A stretch of DNA of 64,000 bases from Wolbachia endosymbiont (group A) of Anomoia purmunda. Lineage in GTDB: Bacteria > Pseudomonadota > Alphaproteobacteria > Rickettsiales > Anaplasmataceae. Location of the stretch: contig NZ_OX366362.1 in the NCBI RefSeq assembly GCF_947251545.1, positions 868,001 through 932,000 of the forward strand, written 5' to 3'. Shown in pieces: positions 1-10,799 of this stretch; the stretch's first letter is position 1; every line of letters begins with the position of its first letter. A program made the position numbers and the translations under genes. Below the pieces are notes generated by a model. The model saw nothing but the letters and a program-made list of their open reading frames with translations. It searched no databases and had not been told where the DNA came from.

Positions 1-1269
<1,269 letters not shown>

Positions 1270-1342
1270 CAATTATAGCCAGCAAACACAGGGTGTCATC
1301 CGAGTAGCTGACACATAGCTGTATGAACATTGTCTACCAGGA

Positions 1343-2789
1343 GCATACGCGTCAAGTTAAGAAGCAAGGGTAAGAAAATTCAATGAACTTAAGGTGGATA
1401 CTCTAGTTTTTCTATATCTATCTTTCACAGAAAATTGTGACCAGTCTGTGGTAAGTTTTTTCAGGAAAATTCTCAAATTATTAATTTTACTGCTTAACGC
1501 TAAAAACAACTCCCTAATCCTTCTTTTTAATTCAATGAATGCCTTTGTTAAACTCAGCTCTGTATTCTCTTTCAGTTTTATACAACCAACTATTCCATGA
1601 AATATAAGAATTGCGCACAATTTAGCGTATAGTTCACATAATACTCTGTATGGTTTTCCTTTAAGTTCGTCAAGCCTGATGTGACTCTTATACAATTTAA
1701 ATAATAATTCAATCTGCCATCTTACCCTGTAAACTGTTAATACTTGTTCAGCGCTGATTTTACTCTCTGGAACGTTAGTTATGAATATCGACCAATCCAG
1801 CAATTTTTGATTCTTTTGAGAAGATGTATATCCATGTGATTTTGCTAACTTATTAGCCCTTCTTCTTCTAATTATAGACTGTTCTTCAGTTAATTTTTGA
1901 CATATAATTCTCACTTTAATTTTTACTTCTTTTCCTAATAGCACTTCCATCTCTAGAAGGGATTGACCTTCTAAACATTCCAACAACTCTATTTTTTGAT
2001 TTGTTTCTATATCATATATATTGGTATCAGACTTATAACGACTAACAAAATATGCACCTGCTTCATCAATCTGTTTAAAAGAACTAGGCACAAAGTAGCA
2101 CAAATCAAATATTAGCAAATCATTGGCTGATAAACCGTTCAGATAATCCCTATAACCTTGATCCGACCTTATTCCTTCTATTAAATTTAACTTATCTAGC
2201 GCTTGGTTCAGGTAATCAAAGACTAACTGCAGCTTTATTCCTGATTTGGTATTACTCTCACAATCTCTATAGCTACTCCCATATCCTTTGTACATATCTT
2301 CCATGCTACTGGGCAGGCTAATATAGCTACTATCCAATAGCTTAATGCTTCTAAATTGCTTCAAAATTCTGCAATCAACCTGTAAGCTGTTTTTAAATAA
2401 AACTAAAGATTCATTATACATTCTTTTCATAAATTCCACTGCTTCTTCAGTAAATCTAAAATCCAAACCCTGTTTTGTAATTTCTATCGAGTCTCCATTT
2501 AGCAATTGGCACATTGTTTCTATGCTACAATCACCAACTCCTATGTTACCAAAAACCATAGCTTTTATGAATGATGAGCCATTAAGTTTTCTCTTTCTTT
2601 TTATAAAACCTACTGCAATTGATATTTCGTCTGCTTTTTCATTAAAGAATTCATTGAGGTCTTTTGATAAGCAAGCTATTCTGTCCATTGTAAGTTCTCT
2701 CATTCACATATCCAAGAGAACTTATACCTTATTCTTTTCCTTCACTCTATCAATTTTACTTACACTTTTCCTTAACTTGACGCGTATGG
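1343..2789 (-). mobile_element. IS4-family insertion sequence, copy 1
   Basis: A 1447-bp element bounded by inverted repeats CCATACGCGTCAAGTTAAG, with one mismatch at the outermost pair on the left. Four copies occur in this window (others start at 11034, 45205 and 60991). No direct target duplication is visible: the left flank is repeat DNA after nusB and the right flank is a maturase fragment. The insertion therefore probably sits at a rearrangement breakpoint rather than marking a simple insertion. Confidence 0.92.
1357..2703 (-). CDS. IS4-family transposase (copy 1)
   Basis: A full-length 448-residue DDE transposase. The first acidic residue is D124 in LLDSSYISLP, the second D200 in LLIFDLCYF, and the third E332 inside the IS4 signature Y-(2)-R-(3)-E-(6)-K (Y325, R328, E332, K339). 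It cuts and pastes its own element by recognising the terminal inverted repeats. Copies 1 and 2 carry Gly at residue 70; copies 3 and 4 carry Glu there. The frame is uninterrupted, so this copy may be active. Open frames on the opposite strand are shadows. Confidence 0.95.
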   Translation of the reverse strand: MRELTMDRIACLSKDLNEFFNEKADEISIAVGFIKRKRKLNGSSFIKAMVFGNIGVGDCSIETMCQLLNGDSIEITKQGLDFRFTEEAVEFMKRMYNESLVLFKNSLQVDCRILKQFRSIKLLDSSYISLPSSMEDMYKGYGSSYRDCESNTKSGIKLQLVFDYLNQALDKLNLIEGIRSDQGYRDYLNGLSANDLLIFDLCYFVPSSFKQIDEAGAYFVSRYKSDTNIYDIETNQKIELLECLEGQSLLEMEVLLGKEVKIKVRIICQKLTEEQSIIRRRRANKLAKSHGYTSSQKNQKLLDWSIFITNVPESKISAEQVLTVYRVRWQIELLFKLYKSHIRLDELKGKPYRVLCELYAKLCAILIFHGIVGCIKLKENTELSLTKAFIELKRRIRELFLALSSKINNLRIFLKKLTTDWSQFSVKDRYRKTRVSTLSSLNFLTLAS

Positions 2790-3113
2790 TGGATAAACTA
2801 CTTTAGGATTGGAAACTCAAGTCGAAGCTTCAACTACGTAAAAGACTGGGTAAACAAGAAAATAAGACGCAACTTAATGAGATCTAGAAAAATGCGGAAA
2901 GGATTTGGCTGGAAGAGGTGGAGTAAGGAATGGATAGGAAAACTTGGTCTGTATTCAGACTATAGAATACGATACTATGAACCGAAAGCACAACCAGTAC
3001 AATATGTTATAAACTTTGGTAAGAATCTGCTAGGAAAGCGTAGTGCGGGAAAACTGCATGCTGCGTTTGACGAGGCGGGAGCTGGAAACGTAAATATGGG
3101 AATTTTGGATTGA
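2790..3113 (+). pseudogene. Group II intron reverse transcriptase/maturase, C-terminal remnant
   Basis: Immediately right of IS4 copy 1 the frame reads W-I-N-Y-F-R-I-G-N-S-S and continues through SFNYVKDWVNKKIRRNL and GFGWKRWSKEW to LGLYSDYRIRYY and AGKLHAAFDE. These are typical of the thumb/maturase C-terminus of bacterial group II intron proteins. The RT palm is absent and there is no start codon for the true frame. A second frame after base 3105 reads IEVHNESDGITTKP, so a frameshift may have removed the native end. No convincing domain V was found between here and the next gene at 3309. A different maturase remnant lies at 13277-14158. Confidence 0.7.
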
Positions 3114-3308
3114 GGTCCACAACGAAAGCGATGGAATAACCACCAAACCCTAAAGGAGGCGCGCCAGTTCTCGACCCTACAGGTATTGAATATATTCTAT
3201 AAGTCTGCTAAATTTAAGGAAGCAAAAATCTCTAGTTTTCAAATAAAGAAAAGTCTACAATTATACGAAGTTTCAAAAATATAATGTTTAACCTCAAAAT
3301 ATTTTGTA

Positions 3309-4538
3309 ATGTCCATTGCGTTTGAAATTACTATGGCTGCTTGCTATTTGCGAGCGAAAAATGCCAGATTTTGCTCTATAATGACTTTGTTCTCTATTAT
3401 CGGCATTGCCCTTGGAGTTGCAACACTAATAGTGGTGATGTCTGTGATGAACGGATTCAGAGCAAAGTTGCTTGACTCAATACTTGGCATTGATGGCCAT
3501 ATTAATGTTTATTTTGATAGGAACATAAATTCAGATTACTACGCAGTTTCAAAATCTATTGAGAGAATTCCTGGTATATTAAAAGCTACTCCTATGACCA
3601 ATGATCAAGTTATTATTGTAGCAAATGGTAAAATTGCAGGTAGCGTAGTGCGAGGTGTGTCAACTAAAGACTTGCTTGATAGTACTGCCGTTACAAATAA
3701 TGTAATTATAGGTGATGTAAAAAAATTTGATGGAGGGATAATAATAGGAGCACGCTTAGCAGAAGCTTTGAACGTTGACTATGGCGACGAAATTACGTTT
3801 ATATCATCTGAAGAATTTGATGCATTACTTGGTGAAATGCTGCGAATGAAAAAATATAAAGTTATAGCAATATTTGATATGGGTATGTTTGAGTATGATA
3901 ATACCTTGATATATATGCCTCTAAAATCAGCACAAGCCTTTTTTAATTATGAAAATAGCATAAAAAATATAGAAGTACTTGTAGACAACGTTACTAAAGC
4001 TGATAAGCTGGCAGATGCTATAGAAAAAGAAATAGGAATGGAAGCTGAAAGTTGGCAATCACAGCAAAGCCATTATTTTAGTGCTTTAAAAACTGAAAGA
4101 AATGTGATGTTTTTAATTCTTACTTTGATTATAGTTGTAGCAGCGTTTAATATTATCTCAAATTTAATGATGATAGTGCAAGAAAAGAAATCCGCGATTG
4201 CAATTATGCGTACATTTGGTGCAACAAGTGGAAGCATTATGCGCATATTTTGTGCTTGTGGTCTATTAATCGGTTTTACAGGAACTTGTCTTGGCTGTAT
4301 TATAGGTGTCGTCTTTTCTCTCAATATCGAAAATATTAGAGTGTTTTTAGAAAACATTACTAACGTCAAGCTGTTTGATCCTATGATATACTTTTTTTCA
4401 AGTTTGCCAATGATATTAGTTCCTCAAGATGTAGTGAACATTTCTGTACTTGCATTATTCTTATCATTTTTAGCGACAATTGCTCCTGCATTGCAGGCAG
4501 CTGCACAAGATCCTGCGGAGATACTACGTTATGAATGA
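3309..4538 (+). CDS. lolC: LolC/LolE-type lipoprotein-releasing ABC transporter permease
   Basis: The 409-residue protein has one N-terminal membrane helix (IIGIALGVATLIVVMSVMNGF, about residues 29-49), a large periplasmic domain, then three helices in the last 150 residues. This is the FtsX/LolC-E topology. LolCDE extracts mature lipoproteins from the inner membrane for transfer to LolA; the ATPase LolD is not in this window. The MSVMNGF segment just after the first helix is highly characteristic. Many alphaproteobacteria have a single LolC/E-like permease, so the C or E label is arbitrary. The stop overlaps the next gene by 8 bases. Confidence 0.88.
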   Translation: MSIAFEITMAACYLRAKNARFCSIMTLFSIIGIALGVATLIVVMSVMNGFRAKLLDSILGIDGHINVYFDRNINSDYYAVSKSIERIPGILKATPMTNDQVIIVANGKIAGSVVRGVSTKDLLDSTAVTNNVIIGDVKKFDGGIIIGARLAEALNVDYGDEITFISSEEFDALLGEMLRMKKYKVIAIFDMGMFEYDNTLIYMPLKSAQAFFNYENSIKNIEVLVDNVTKADKLADAIEKEIGMEAESWQSQQSHYFSALKTERNVMFLILTLIIVVAAFNIISNLMMIVQEKKSAIAIMRTFGATSGSIMRIFCACGLLIGFTGTCLGCIIGVVFSLNIENIRVFLENITNVKLFDPMIYFFSSLPMILVPQDVVNISVLALFLSFLATIAPALQAAAQDPAEILRYE

Positions 4539-5262
4539 TACTCAGCAAAAGTACATAGGTTGGTTTTTAATTATATTATTGTTTGCCAGTTATATTACAA
4601 TAAATAACATAGTATTTTTGAAAATAAATCAGCAGGAAAGCGATGATAATATAAAAGTTTTGACGGAAAACATAGATGAATTGAAAATGTTGCTTGAAGT
4701 TAATCAATCCAGGGTAGAAAAAAAGATATTTGACTTAAAGAGAAGTCAGCATACTCAATGTGAGCAAGGTGATAATAACTCAAGATGTAAGAACCTTGCA
4801 AAATTGCTATTACTTGTGGTTAAAATGAAGAATTCGTTATTGCGAGAAGCAAAATTTGATAACCATATAAATTCAATAAAGCCTTTGATATCAGAGCTTG
4901 ACGATCCAAAGATAGAAAATGCAGTAGATGAATTAGAAAATTTGAAAGAGATAAATACCTTACACGAATTGAAGTTATCTTTTGAAAAAACTATTGATAT
5001 TATCGATTACAACAAAAGTACATTGTATAAAAAAATCATTTCAAACTGGATAAAGGTAGACGACCGGAATGATCCATTAAGAGTAAAGTTTGCAGAAATT
5101 GAGGAGTCAATAAACGATAATGATTGGCAAAGTATAGCTACTACAGTAAAAGATTTAACGCATTCAGAGTTCAAACCATGGCTGAATAAATTGAATGATC
5201 TTATTGTAGCTTCTAAGAATATTTCAACAATATATCATCACTTATTACAATATATCTCATGA
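4531..5262 (+). CDS. Inner-membrane anchored coiled-coil protein, mitofilin-like position upstream of HemY-like gene
   Basis: I start at the ATG at 4531, giving 243 residues beginning MNDTQQKYIGWF; an earlier in-frame codon at 4480 lies inside the upstream gene. One membrane helix (about residues 9-29) is followed by a lysine/glutamate-rich helical region likely to form coiled coil in the periplasm. In many alphaproteobacteria a mitofilin-like inner-membrane protein sits directly before hemY, and the gene overlap here (4 bases into the next frame) fits that arrangement. Sequence similarity is too weak to assert from reading, so the name is by context and topology only. Confidence 0.5.
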   Translation: MNDTQQKYIGWFLIILLFASYITINNIVFLKINQQESDDNIKVLTENIDELKMLLEVNQSRVEKKIFDLKRSQHTQCEQGDNNSRCKNLAKLLLLVVKMKNSLLREAKFDNHINSIKPLISELDDPKIENAVDELENLKEINTLHELKLSFEKTIDIIDYNKSTLYKKIISNWIKVDDRNDPLRVKFAEIEESINDNDWQSIATTVKDLTHSEFKPWLNKLNDLIVASKNISTIYHHLLQYIS

Positions 5263-6479
5263 TTTATTTTATAATTTTCGCTCTTTCGTTTTTATTTGGC
5301 ATATGGGTCAAGGTAAGTGGTGAAGTAATAAAATTAGAATTAGGCAATTACATTATAAGTATTGATCTATATTTCATTATTTTTACTTGTGTAGTTTTAT
5401 TATTTTTGTTAATTGCACTTGCACGCTTTTTTTCTTCCATTTCATCAACATTTGCCAACATAAGAAATAGAAGAAGGGATAGGGAAGAATTGCTTCTCTT
5501 TGAAGCTTTCTTTAGCATAGACTTAGACAATATAGAGAACGCCCAAAAGGTAGTTAAAAGTCTAAATGAGAAGAGCGATAGGTTGTCTTTAATAAAGCTC
5601 TTTAACTCAGGTAAGACGGGAAATTACAGCTTTTTCAGTAACGGTTTAACAAACGTTGCAAATAAAAATCGTAACTTAGCTCTACTTCTGGCCAATAAGC
5701 TGATCGTTCATCTCAAACAAGAAAAAGTAGTCTTTCAAAAATTTATAGAATATTGCTCTAGTTCAATTAACGATAAAATGCTATCTATTCCCTTTCAAAT
5801 AGAGCATTGCATATTGAAAGAAGATTGGATTAATGCAATTTTGAGGTTGAAGGAAGCAGTTAAGTTCAATATTTTTCTTCCCTTTGATCATAAAGAAATG
5901 TTTGCAGTGTTTTATTGCGCTTTAGCAAAGCAATATGAAAGTAAAGGAAATTTTAAGGAGGCTATAAAGTCTTTATTTAGAGCACAACGTTATAGTGCAA
6001 TTTTTCAGCCCATCAATTATTTAAAGGCAGAATTATATATTAAACTTGGAAAAATCAGAAAAGCTTCTGCAGTGCTAGAGGCAGAGTATACAGTAAATCC
6101 TACTCCTCAGTCAGCTAAAATGTACATCAATTTAAATAGTAAAGGTGCTGAAAGACTATACAACTTACGCCCTGATTATTATTTTAGTTACTGTTTACTT
6201 GCTTTGTCCTCAATGAGTTCAGGTAAATATGATCTTGCAAGTCAATATTTAGACACTGCTATGAAAAAAGCTAATTACATGTCAATCTACTTTATTGTAA
6301 TACAACTCAAGGTTACATTGCAAGAACACGACAAGGTAATTTATTGGCTAAACAAGATGGGCTCAGAAGCTTTGCCTGATCCAGGCTGGAAGTGTAAAAA
6401 TTGTAACAGAGAACTAAAGCAATGGGATCATAAATGTTCAAATTGCAATAGTTTTAATTGTGTTTATTATATATTATAA
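5259..6479 (+). CDS. HemY-like TPR membrane protein with C-terminal zinc ribbon
   Basis: A 406-residue protein with two N-terminal membrane helices (about 1-17 and 34-58) and then helical repeats of TPR type, the layout of alphaproteobacterial HemY N-domain proteins. The last 35 residues contain W-K-C-K-N-C and C-S-N-C pairs flanking a tryptophan, a rubredoxin-like CxxC...CxxC zinc ribbon similar to that ending LapB/YciM-type proteins. The family is linked by gene neighbourhood to heme biosynthesis, but it is not the HemY protoporphyrinogen oxidase of Gram-positives. It follows the mitofilin-like gene with a 4-base overlap, and the operon ends at a hairpin about 115 bases downstream. Confidence 0.7.
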   Translation: MIYFIIFALSFLFGIWVKVSGEVIKLELGNYIISIDLYFIIFTCVVLLFLLIALARFFSSISSTFANIRNRRRDREELLLFEAFFSIDLDNIENAQKVVKSLNEKSDRLSLIKLFNSGKTGNYSFFSNGLTNVANKNRNLALLLANKLIVHLKQEKVVFQKFIEYCSSSINDKMLSIPFQIEHCILKEDWINAILRLKEAVKFNIFLPFDHKEMFAVFYCALAKQYESKGNFKEAIKSLFRAQRYSAIFQPINYLKAELYIKLGKIRKASAVLEAEYTVNPTPQSAKMYINLNSKGAERLYNLRPDYYFSYCLLALSSMSSGKYDLASQYLDTAMKKANYMSIYFIVIQLKVTLQEHDKVIYWLNKMGSEALPDPGWKCKNCNRELKQWDHKCSNCNSFNCVYYIL

Positions 6480-6593
6480 GGCTCCACAAAGTGTGATGAT
6501 AATAATATATGGAAAATCACCATCAAAGACCTCTATTGAACAATTTTTGGAGTAGATCTCTTAACATAACCCTTATTTCAAAATAATAAACCT

Positions 6594-6638
6594 GCAAGTT
6601 TTTTAGTTAGACTTGGTTCTAATATCAAAAAAACTTGC
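6594..6638 (+). terminator. Stem-loop, probable terminator after the HemY-like operon
   Basis: Stem arms GCAAGTTTTTT (6594-6604) and AAAAAACTTGC (6628-6638) pair perfectly over 11 bp with a 23-nt loop, and 'tttt' follows. The loop is long for an intrinsic terminator, so efficiency is uncertain. It lies between the operon end and atpG. Confidence 0.5.
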
Positions 6639-6688
6639 TTTTAGACACTAACAATTATATATTTTAATAAATCAGGGTTGTATACAAA

Positions 6689-7561
6689 ATGAAGAGCTTA
6701 AAGGAATTATCCTTAAGAATTAAGAATATTAAGTCTGTACAGAAAACCACGAAAATAATGCAAATGGTTTCTGCAGCAAAGTTGTTACAAAGCCAAAAGA
6801 AGTTATTAAATTCAAAATTATATGTATCTAAGCTGCATAACATTATTTCTTCATTAATGCTATCAGTTGATCAAGAATTACTGGCAAAAATTCTAAATGT
6901 CAGTAACGACGGTTCTTACCTAGTATTCATTGTTGCATCTGATCGTGGCTTGTGCGGCAACTTTAACTCTTCTATTGTCAAATTTAGTCAAGAGCGTGTA
7001 AATAAGTCAATCGCAAATGGCAAAAAAGTAGACATTGTATTTCTTGGTAAAAAAGCTTTTGATGTAGGTAAAAATAGATTTGACTCTAAAAGTATCTTAA
7101 AAATTGAAAATAGTAAGGGAATCACGTTAAAGCACGTAGAAGCTTTGGTTGATGGTATAGATTTAAGTAAATACGATAAAGTTAAAGTTTTTTATAGTAA
7201 ATTCTATAATACCTTCACGCAAAAACCAATGTTGGAAACAATAAAACCATGGAGTAAAGACTCATCCTTGATTGATAGCTCTCTGGCTGGTCCAACAACA
7301 GATTACGGCTATGAGTATGAACCACAAAATATTGAATTTATTTTAAAATCTTTGGTTCAAGATTACGTTGTAATTGCTCTTTACTCTGCTTTGCTTGAAA
7401 GTGCAACAAGTGAGAATAGTGCTAGAATGGTTGCTATGGAATCAGCAAACAGAAACACTAAAGAGATGCTGAACAAACTAGCATTGCTTTATAATCGTTC
7501 TCGTCAAGCAGCAATTACAACTGATTTAATTGAAGTTATCAGTGGTGCAGAGTCTTTATAA
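6689..7561 (+). CDS. atpG: ATP synthase F1 gamma subunit
   Basis: At 290 residues this is the usual length for the rotary shaft of F1-ATPase. The N-terminal helix contains [19 protein letters not shown], typical of the coiled-coil base (R-I-K-S-V-x-x-T-x-K-I), and the C-terminal [17 protein letters not shown] block (about 272-288) is the family signature. Other F1 genes are not next to it, which fits the dispersed ATP synthase genes of Rickettsiales. The gene lies alone between a terminator-like hairpin and pmbA, which starts 18 bases later and may be co-transcribed. Confidence 0.95.
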   Translation: MKSLKELSLRIKNIKSVQKTTKIMQMVSAAKLLQSQKKLLNSKLYVSKLHNIISSLMLSVDQELLAKILNVSNDGSYLVFIVASDRGLCGNFNSSIVKFSQERVNKSIANGKKVDIVFLGKKAFDVGKNRFDSKSILKIENSKGITLKHVEALVDGIDLSKYDKVKVFYSKFYNTFTQKPMLETIKPWSKDSSLIDSSLAGPTTDYGYEYEPQNIEFILKSLVQDYVVIALYSALLESATSENSARMVAMESANRNTKEMLNKLALLYNRSRQAAITTDLIEVISGAESL

Positions 7562-7579
7562 AAATCTAAGGAATAGAAA

Positions 7580-8914
7580 ATGAATATATTAAATATTGCA
7601 GCAGATATCACTAAATTAATAAAAAAGCAGAATCAAGACGCGGAAGTGACAATATATGAAACTAATAAGACTTCAGTTTCTCAGCGTCTATCAAAAATTG
7701 AGCAAATATCACAATCTAAAAATTGCACTGTAGGAATCAGAGCTATAGCAGGTAAAAATAAAGCTGCGTATATTTCTACAAACGATTTGAATAATCTTAG
7801 TGATACGGTGAGCCAAGTGGTAGAAATGGCAAAGAATGCGCCAGAAGATCCTTGCATTAATTTTGCTGTAAATGGTAGTAATTATATCTCTTCTGCAGAT
7901 TTAAGTATCTCAGATAATAATGTTGTAACCGTTGATAACCTAAAAGAAATTGCTGAAGCTGCAGAAAATTCAGCCCTTGCACATAAGAGTATCACTAATT
8001 CTGAAGGAGCCTCTTCTTCATACGCTTTAGTGAATACAGTATTATCGACTATTTCTGGTTTTATTGGCTCGTTTAGTAAATCAACCTTTGCTAATCAGGT
8101 CTCTGTTGTTGCTGGAAGAGAAAGTGAAATGAAGGTTGGTTACGATTATGATATAGCATGTAATTTTAGTGATTTAAAGTTGCCAGAGTTAATAGGAAAA
8201 GAAGCAGCAAAAAGAGCAGTTGATCAATTGAATTCACGTACAATTAAAACTGGTAAATTTCCAGTTATTTTTGAAAAAAGAGCAGCAAAAGGGCTAGTAA
8301 AAAGCTTTGCTTCTGCTATAAATGGGAGCAGTATTATAAGCAACAGTTCTTTCTTAAGGGGTAGTTTAAACGCTCAGATTTTCAATGATAGAATTAACAT
8401 TATCGATGATCCATTGTTGCTAAGAGGCATAGCATCAAGACCATTTGATGGAGAGGGGATAACTAGCAAGAAAAATATATTTGTAAAAAACGGAATATTA
8501 CAAAATTGGATTTTAGACTTATACTCGGCTAGAAAATTAGACTCAGAAACAACCGGAAGTGCAACTCGTGCAAGTAATGCTGCAGTTATTCCTGCAGCTA
8601 GTAACCTCTACATTGAGAATGGTAATGTATCGTTTGAAGAATTAATTCAGGAAGTGAAAGAGGGAATATATATAACTGATTTATTTGGTTTTGGTGTTAA
8701 TTTAATCAATGGCGATTACAGCCAACGCGCTTCCGGATTTTTTATAGAAAATGGAAAAATAATATATCCAATACATAAGATTACCATTGCTAGCAATTTA
8801 AAGGATATGTTTAGCAATTTAGTCGTTGCAGATGATCTAACTTTTTGTGGGCAGTTTAATTCATCAACGATTAAAGTTAGCGAAATGACGGTTGCAGGTT
8901 CGCTTAACGATTAA
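7580..8914 (+). CDS. pmbA: TldD/PmbA family metalloprotease-like protein
   Basis: A 444-residue protein matching PmbA (TldE), the partner of TldD in a heterodimeric zinc protease that processes small peptides and unfolded proteins. Recognisable segments include the N-terminal AEVTIYETNKTSVSQR, RPFDGEGITSKKN near residue 290, and the C-terminal SNLKDMF...NLVVADD. PmbA lacks the HExxxH of TldD, as expected. It follows atpG by 18 bases with an aaggaatag stretch as a possible ribosome binding site. Confidence 0.9.
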   Translation: MNILNIAADITKLIKKQNQDAEVTIYETNKTSVSQRLSKIEQISQSKNCTVGIRAIAGKNKAAYISTNDLNNLSDTVSQVVEMAKNAPEDPCINFAVNGSNYISSADLSISDNNVVTVDNLKEIAEAAENSALAHKSITNSEGASSSYALVNTVLSTISGFIGSFSKSTFANQVSVVAGRESEMKVGYDYDIACNFSDLKLPELIGKEAAKRAVDQLNSRTIKTGKFPVIFEKRAAKGLVKSFASAINGSSIISNSSFLRGSLNAQIFNDRINIIDDPLLLRGIASRPFDGEGITSKKNIFVKNGILQNWILDLYSARKLDSETTGSATRASNAAVIPAASNLYIENGNVSFEELIQEVKEGIYITDLFGFGVNLINGDYSQRASGFFIENGKIIYPIHKITIASNLKDMFSNLVVADDLTFCGQFNSSTIKVSEMTVAGSLND

Positions 8915-9088
8915 AAAATTTATTTGCATTAAGTACAACAATTGCGTATTATTGTCATGTAATGTTAAGAATAGACTATGGAGTATAAAGGTTTAGTTTC
9001 AATAGCTAAGCTTAAAGCATTCTCAATCGTAATTTCAAAGTTTTTCATCACATTAGTAATGTTAGTTAATAATTTAGGAGTTGTTTAA

Positions 9089-9340
9089 ATGGAATTTGGT
9101 AATGTAAAATGGTTTAATGCCGAAAAAGGCTATGGTTTCATCAAGCCAGAAGGTAAAGGGGGTGACGTTTTTGTACATATTAGCACATTGGAACGTTCGG
9201 GAATAAGACCTGAGGCACTTAAAGGAGAGAATAAAGAGAAGGGAATGAAAGGAGAAAGGGTGAGTTATGAGGTTAAAGAGGAGCGCGGTAGAAACGGAGA
9301 AGATAAAAAATCTGCAATAAATTTAAGATTGGAAGATTAA
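9089..9340 (+). CDS. cspA: Cold-shock domain protein
   Basis: The 83-residue protein has the single OB-fold of bacterial cold-shock proteins: [16 protein letters not shown] carries RNP1 and DVFVHIS carries RNP2. It binds single-stranded RNA/DNA and acts as an RNA chaperone. The insertion after [10 protein letters not shown] and the charged C-terminal half ([12 protein letters not shown]) are longer than in E. coli CspA (70 residues). An AGGAG motif lies 8 bases before the ATG. The 174-base upstream gap could hold a long 5' UTR of the kind that regulates csp genes, but no structure was proven. A DEAD-box helicase follows, a plausible functional pair. Confidence 0.92.
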   Translation: MEFGNVKWFNAEKGYGFIKPEGKGGDVFVHISTLERSGIRPEALKGENKEKGMKGERVSYEVKEERGRNGEDKKSAINLRLED

Positions 9341-9375
9341 TCTATTATGAAGTCTTTTAATAGGATTAACGTATT

Positions 9376-10602
9376 GTGAATAATTTTCATGAGATGGGTC
9401 TCCCAGCTTCGCTTACACAAGCTATAGATAAAAATAATCTTTTCGTCCCAACTCCGATTCAAATACAAGCGATTCCCTTAGCGCTACAAGGTAAAGATAT
9501 TCTCGGATCTGCTCAAACGGGGACTGGAAAAACTTTGGCATTTGCTATTCCGTTGGTTGCTAAGTTGCTGAATGAGCCTAACACTGGTTCAGCTTTAGTC
9601 ATCGTGCCAACCAGAGAGCTTGCGCATCAGGTAACAAATGAGATAAGAAAACTCTTATCTCAAAATTCTGCACTAAGGGTCGCTTTGTTGATTGGTGGTG
9701 AGCCTATTTTTAGGCAGCTAAATCAGCTTCAGAAAAAACCACAAATTGTAATAGGTACTCCTGGTCGTATTATAGACCATATTGAGCGTAAAACTTTGAT
9801 TACTCGCAATGTTAGCGTTCTTGTGCTTGATGAAACGGATCGTATGTTTGATATGGGCTTTGGAGTTCAGATTGAAGAAATTATGAAGCATTTGCCTAAA
9901 ATAAGGCAAACTCTTATGTTTTCTGCAACTCTTCCTGGAGATATAGTAAAACTTGCTGAGAAGTATCTTAATCGACCAGAACGTATTTCTGTTGATTGTG
10001 AGGCTACAACTTCTGTAAAAATTAAGCAAGAAATTGTTTATGCATCAGAATCAGAAAAATATGAAAAGCTTGTTACACAACTATGTCAGCGCGAAGGATC
10101 AATCATTATCTTTGTCAAAACAAAGCGAGGAGCGGATCAGCTAGCTAACAGATTGCACAAAGATGACTATAGCGCTTTAGCAATTCATGGTGATTTAAGG
10201 CAGCACAAGCGCGAAAGGGTCATTAATTCTTTTCGTCGTGGCCGTAATCAAATCATGGTTGCAACAGATGTTGCTTCTCGCGGCCTTGATATTCCCCACA
10301 TTCAACATGTTATCAATTATGATGCACCACAATCGCAAGCTGACTATATTCATCGTATAGGTAGAACTGCACGCGCTGGAGCTGAAGGGTATGCGCTATC
10401 TTTTGTTACACCTCAAGATAAGAGAAGACTGCCTGCACTGGCAGACAAAGAAGGAGAGCTAAATTTTGATTGTAGTGCGCAATTTAAAAAACGTAACAGC
10501 AAAAAAGTCTTTAAAAGGCCAAGTACGTTAAAGACTAAATACGGTAGAAAAAAGATCAATGCATTTAAGAAGAAAAGCAGAGTACTAGAAAAAGCGTATT
10601 AA
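9376..10602 (+). CDS. rhlE: DEAD-box ATP-dependent RNA helicase, RhlE-like
   Basis: The start is a GTG 35 bases after the cold-shock gene. The 408 residues contain the Q motif (PTPIQIQAIP), Walker A AQTGTGKT, Ia PTRELA, III SAT, V VATDVASRGLDIP and VI HRIGRTARAG, followed by a basic tail rich in Lys. Motif II reads DETD rather than DEAD: the Glu essential for hydrolysis is kept, and Ala is replaced by Thr. The enzyme remodels RNA, probably in ribosome assembly or mRNA decay at low temperature, given its neighbour. Confidence 0.93.
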   Translation: MNNFHEMGLPASLTQAIDKNNLFVPTPIQIQAIPLALQGKDILGSAQTGTGKTLAFAIPLVAKLLNEPNTGSALVIVPTRELAHQVTNEIRKLLSQNSALRVALLIGGEPIFRQLNQLQKKPQIVIGTPGRIIDHIERKTLITRNVSVLVLDETDRMFDMGFGVQIEEIMKHLPKIRQTLMFSATLPGDIVKLAEKYLNRPERISVDCEATTSVKIKQEIVYASESEKYEKLVTQLCQREGSIIIFVKTKRGADQLANRLHKDDYSALAIHGDLRQHKRERVINSFRRGRNQIMVATDVASRGLDIPHIQHVINYDAPQSQADYIHRIGRTARAGAEGYALSFVTPQDKRRLPALADKEGELNFDCSAQFKKRNSKKVFKRPSTLKTKYGRKKINAFKKKSRVLEKAY

Positions 10603-10744
10603 TATACTTAACTATTCTTCTATTCTTTAAAAACTCCAATAGACTTGCTGCAAAGCAAAGTGACTGAAAGATGCCAGAAAGAATATATAGCTACCCAGAT
10701 GTATCTGTTCAGCAGTTGTGTTAAAAGTCAATAGAAAAATTGAT

Positions 10745-10797
10745 GTAGCTGTGAATAAGTACTTAAAATTTGTGTGGGCGTACTTATTCACAGCTAC
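10745..10797 (-). repeat. Perfect 18-bp stem-loop downstream of the IS110 remnant
   Basis: Arms GTAGCTGTGAATAAGTAC (10745-10762) and GTACTTATTCACAGCTAC (10780-10797) enclose a 17-nt loop. Read on the strand of the IS110 transposase, the loop is GCCCACACAAATTTTAA. A stem-loop with a different stem but the same loop length and similar loop sequence follows the other IS110 transposases at 35884 and 43313. It could be a terminator, a recombinase recognition structure or part of an element-encoded RNA. Confidence 0.85.
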
Positions 10798-10799
10798 GC

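Noticed and set aside
2345..2806. Long open frames antisense to the IS4 transposase (also at 10627-11478, 45119-45649 and 61005-61259)
   Set aside because: They repeat at every IS4 copy and mirror the transposase codons. Only the part of 10627-11478 beyond the IS4 end has meaning, as an IS110 remnant.
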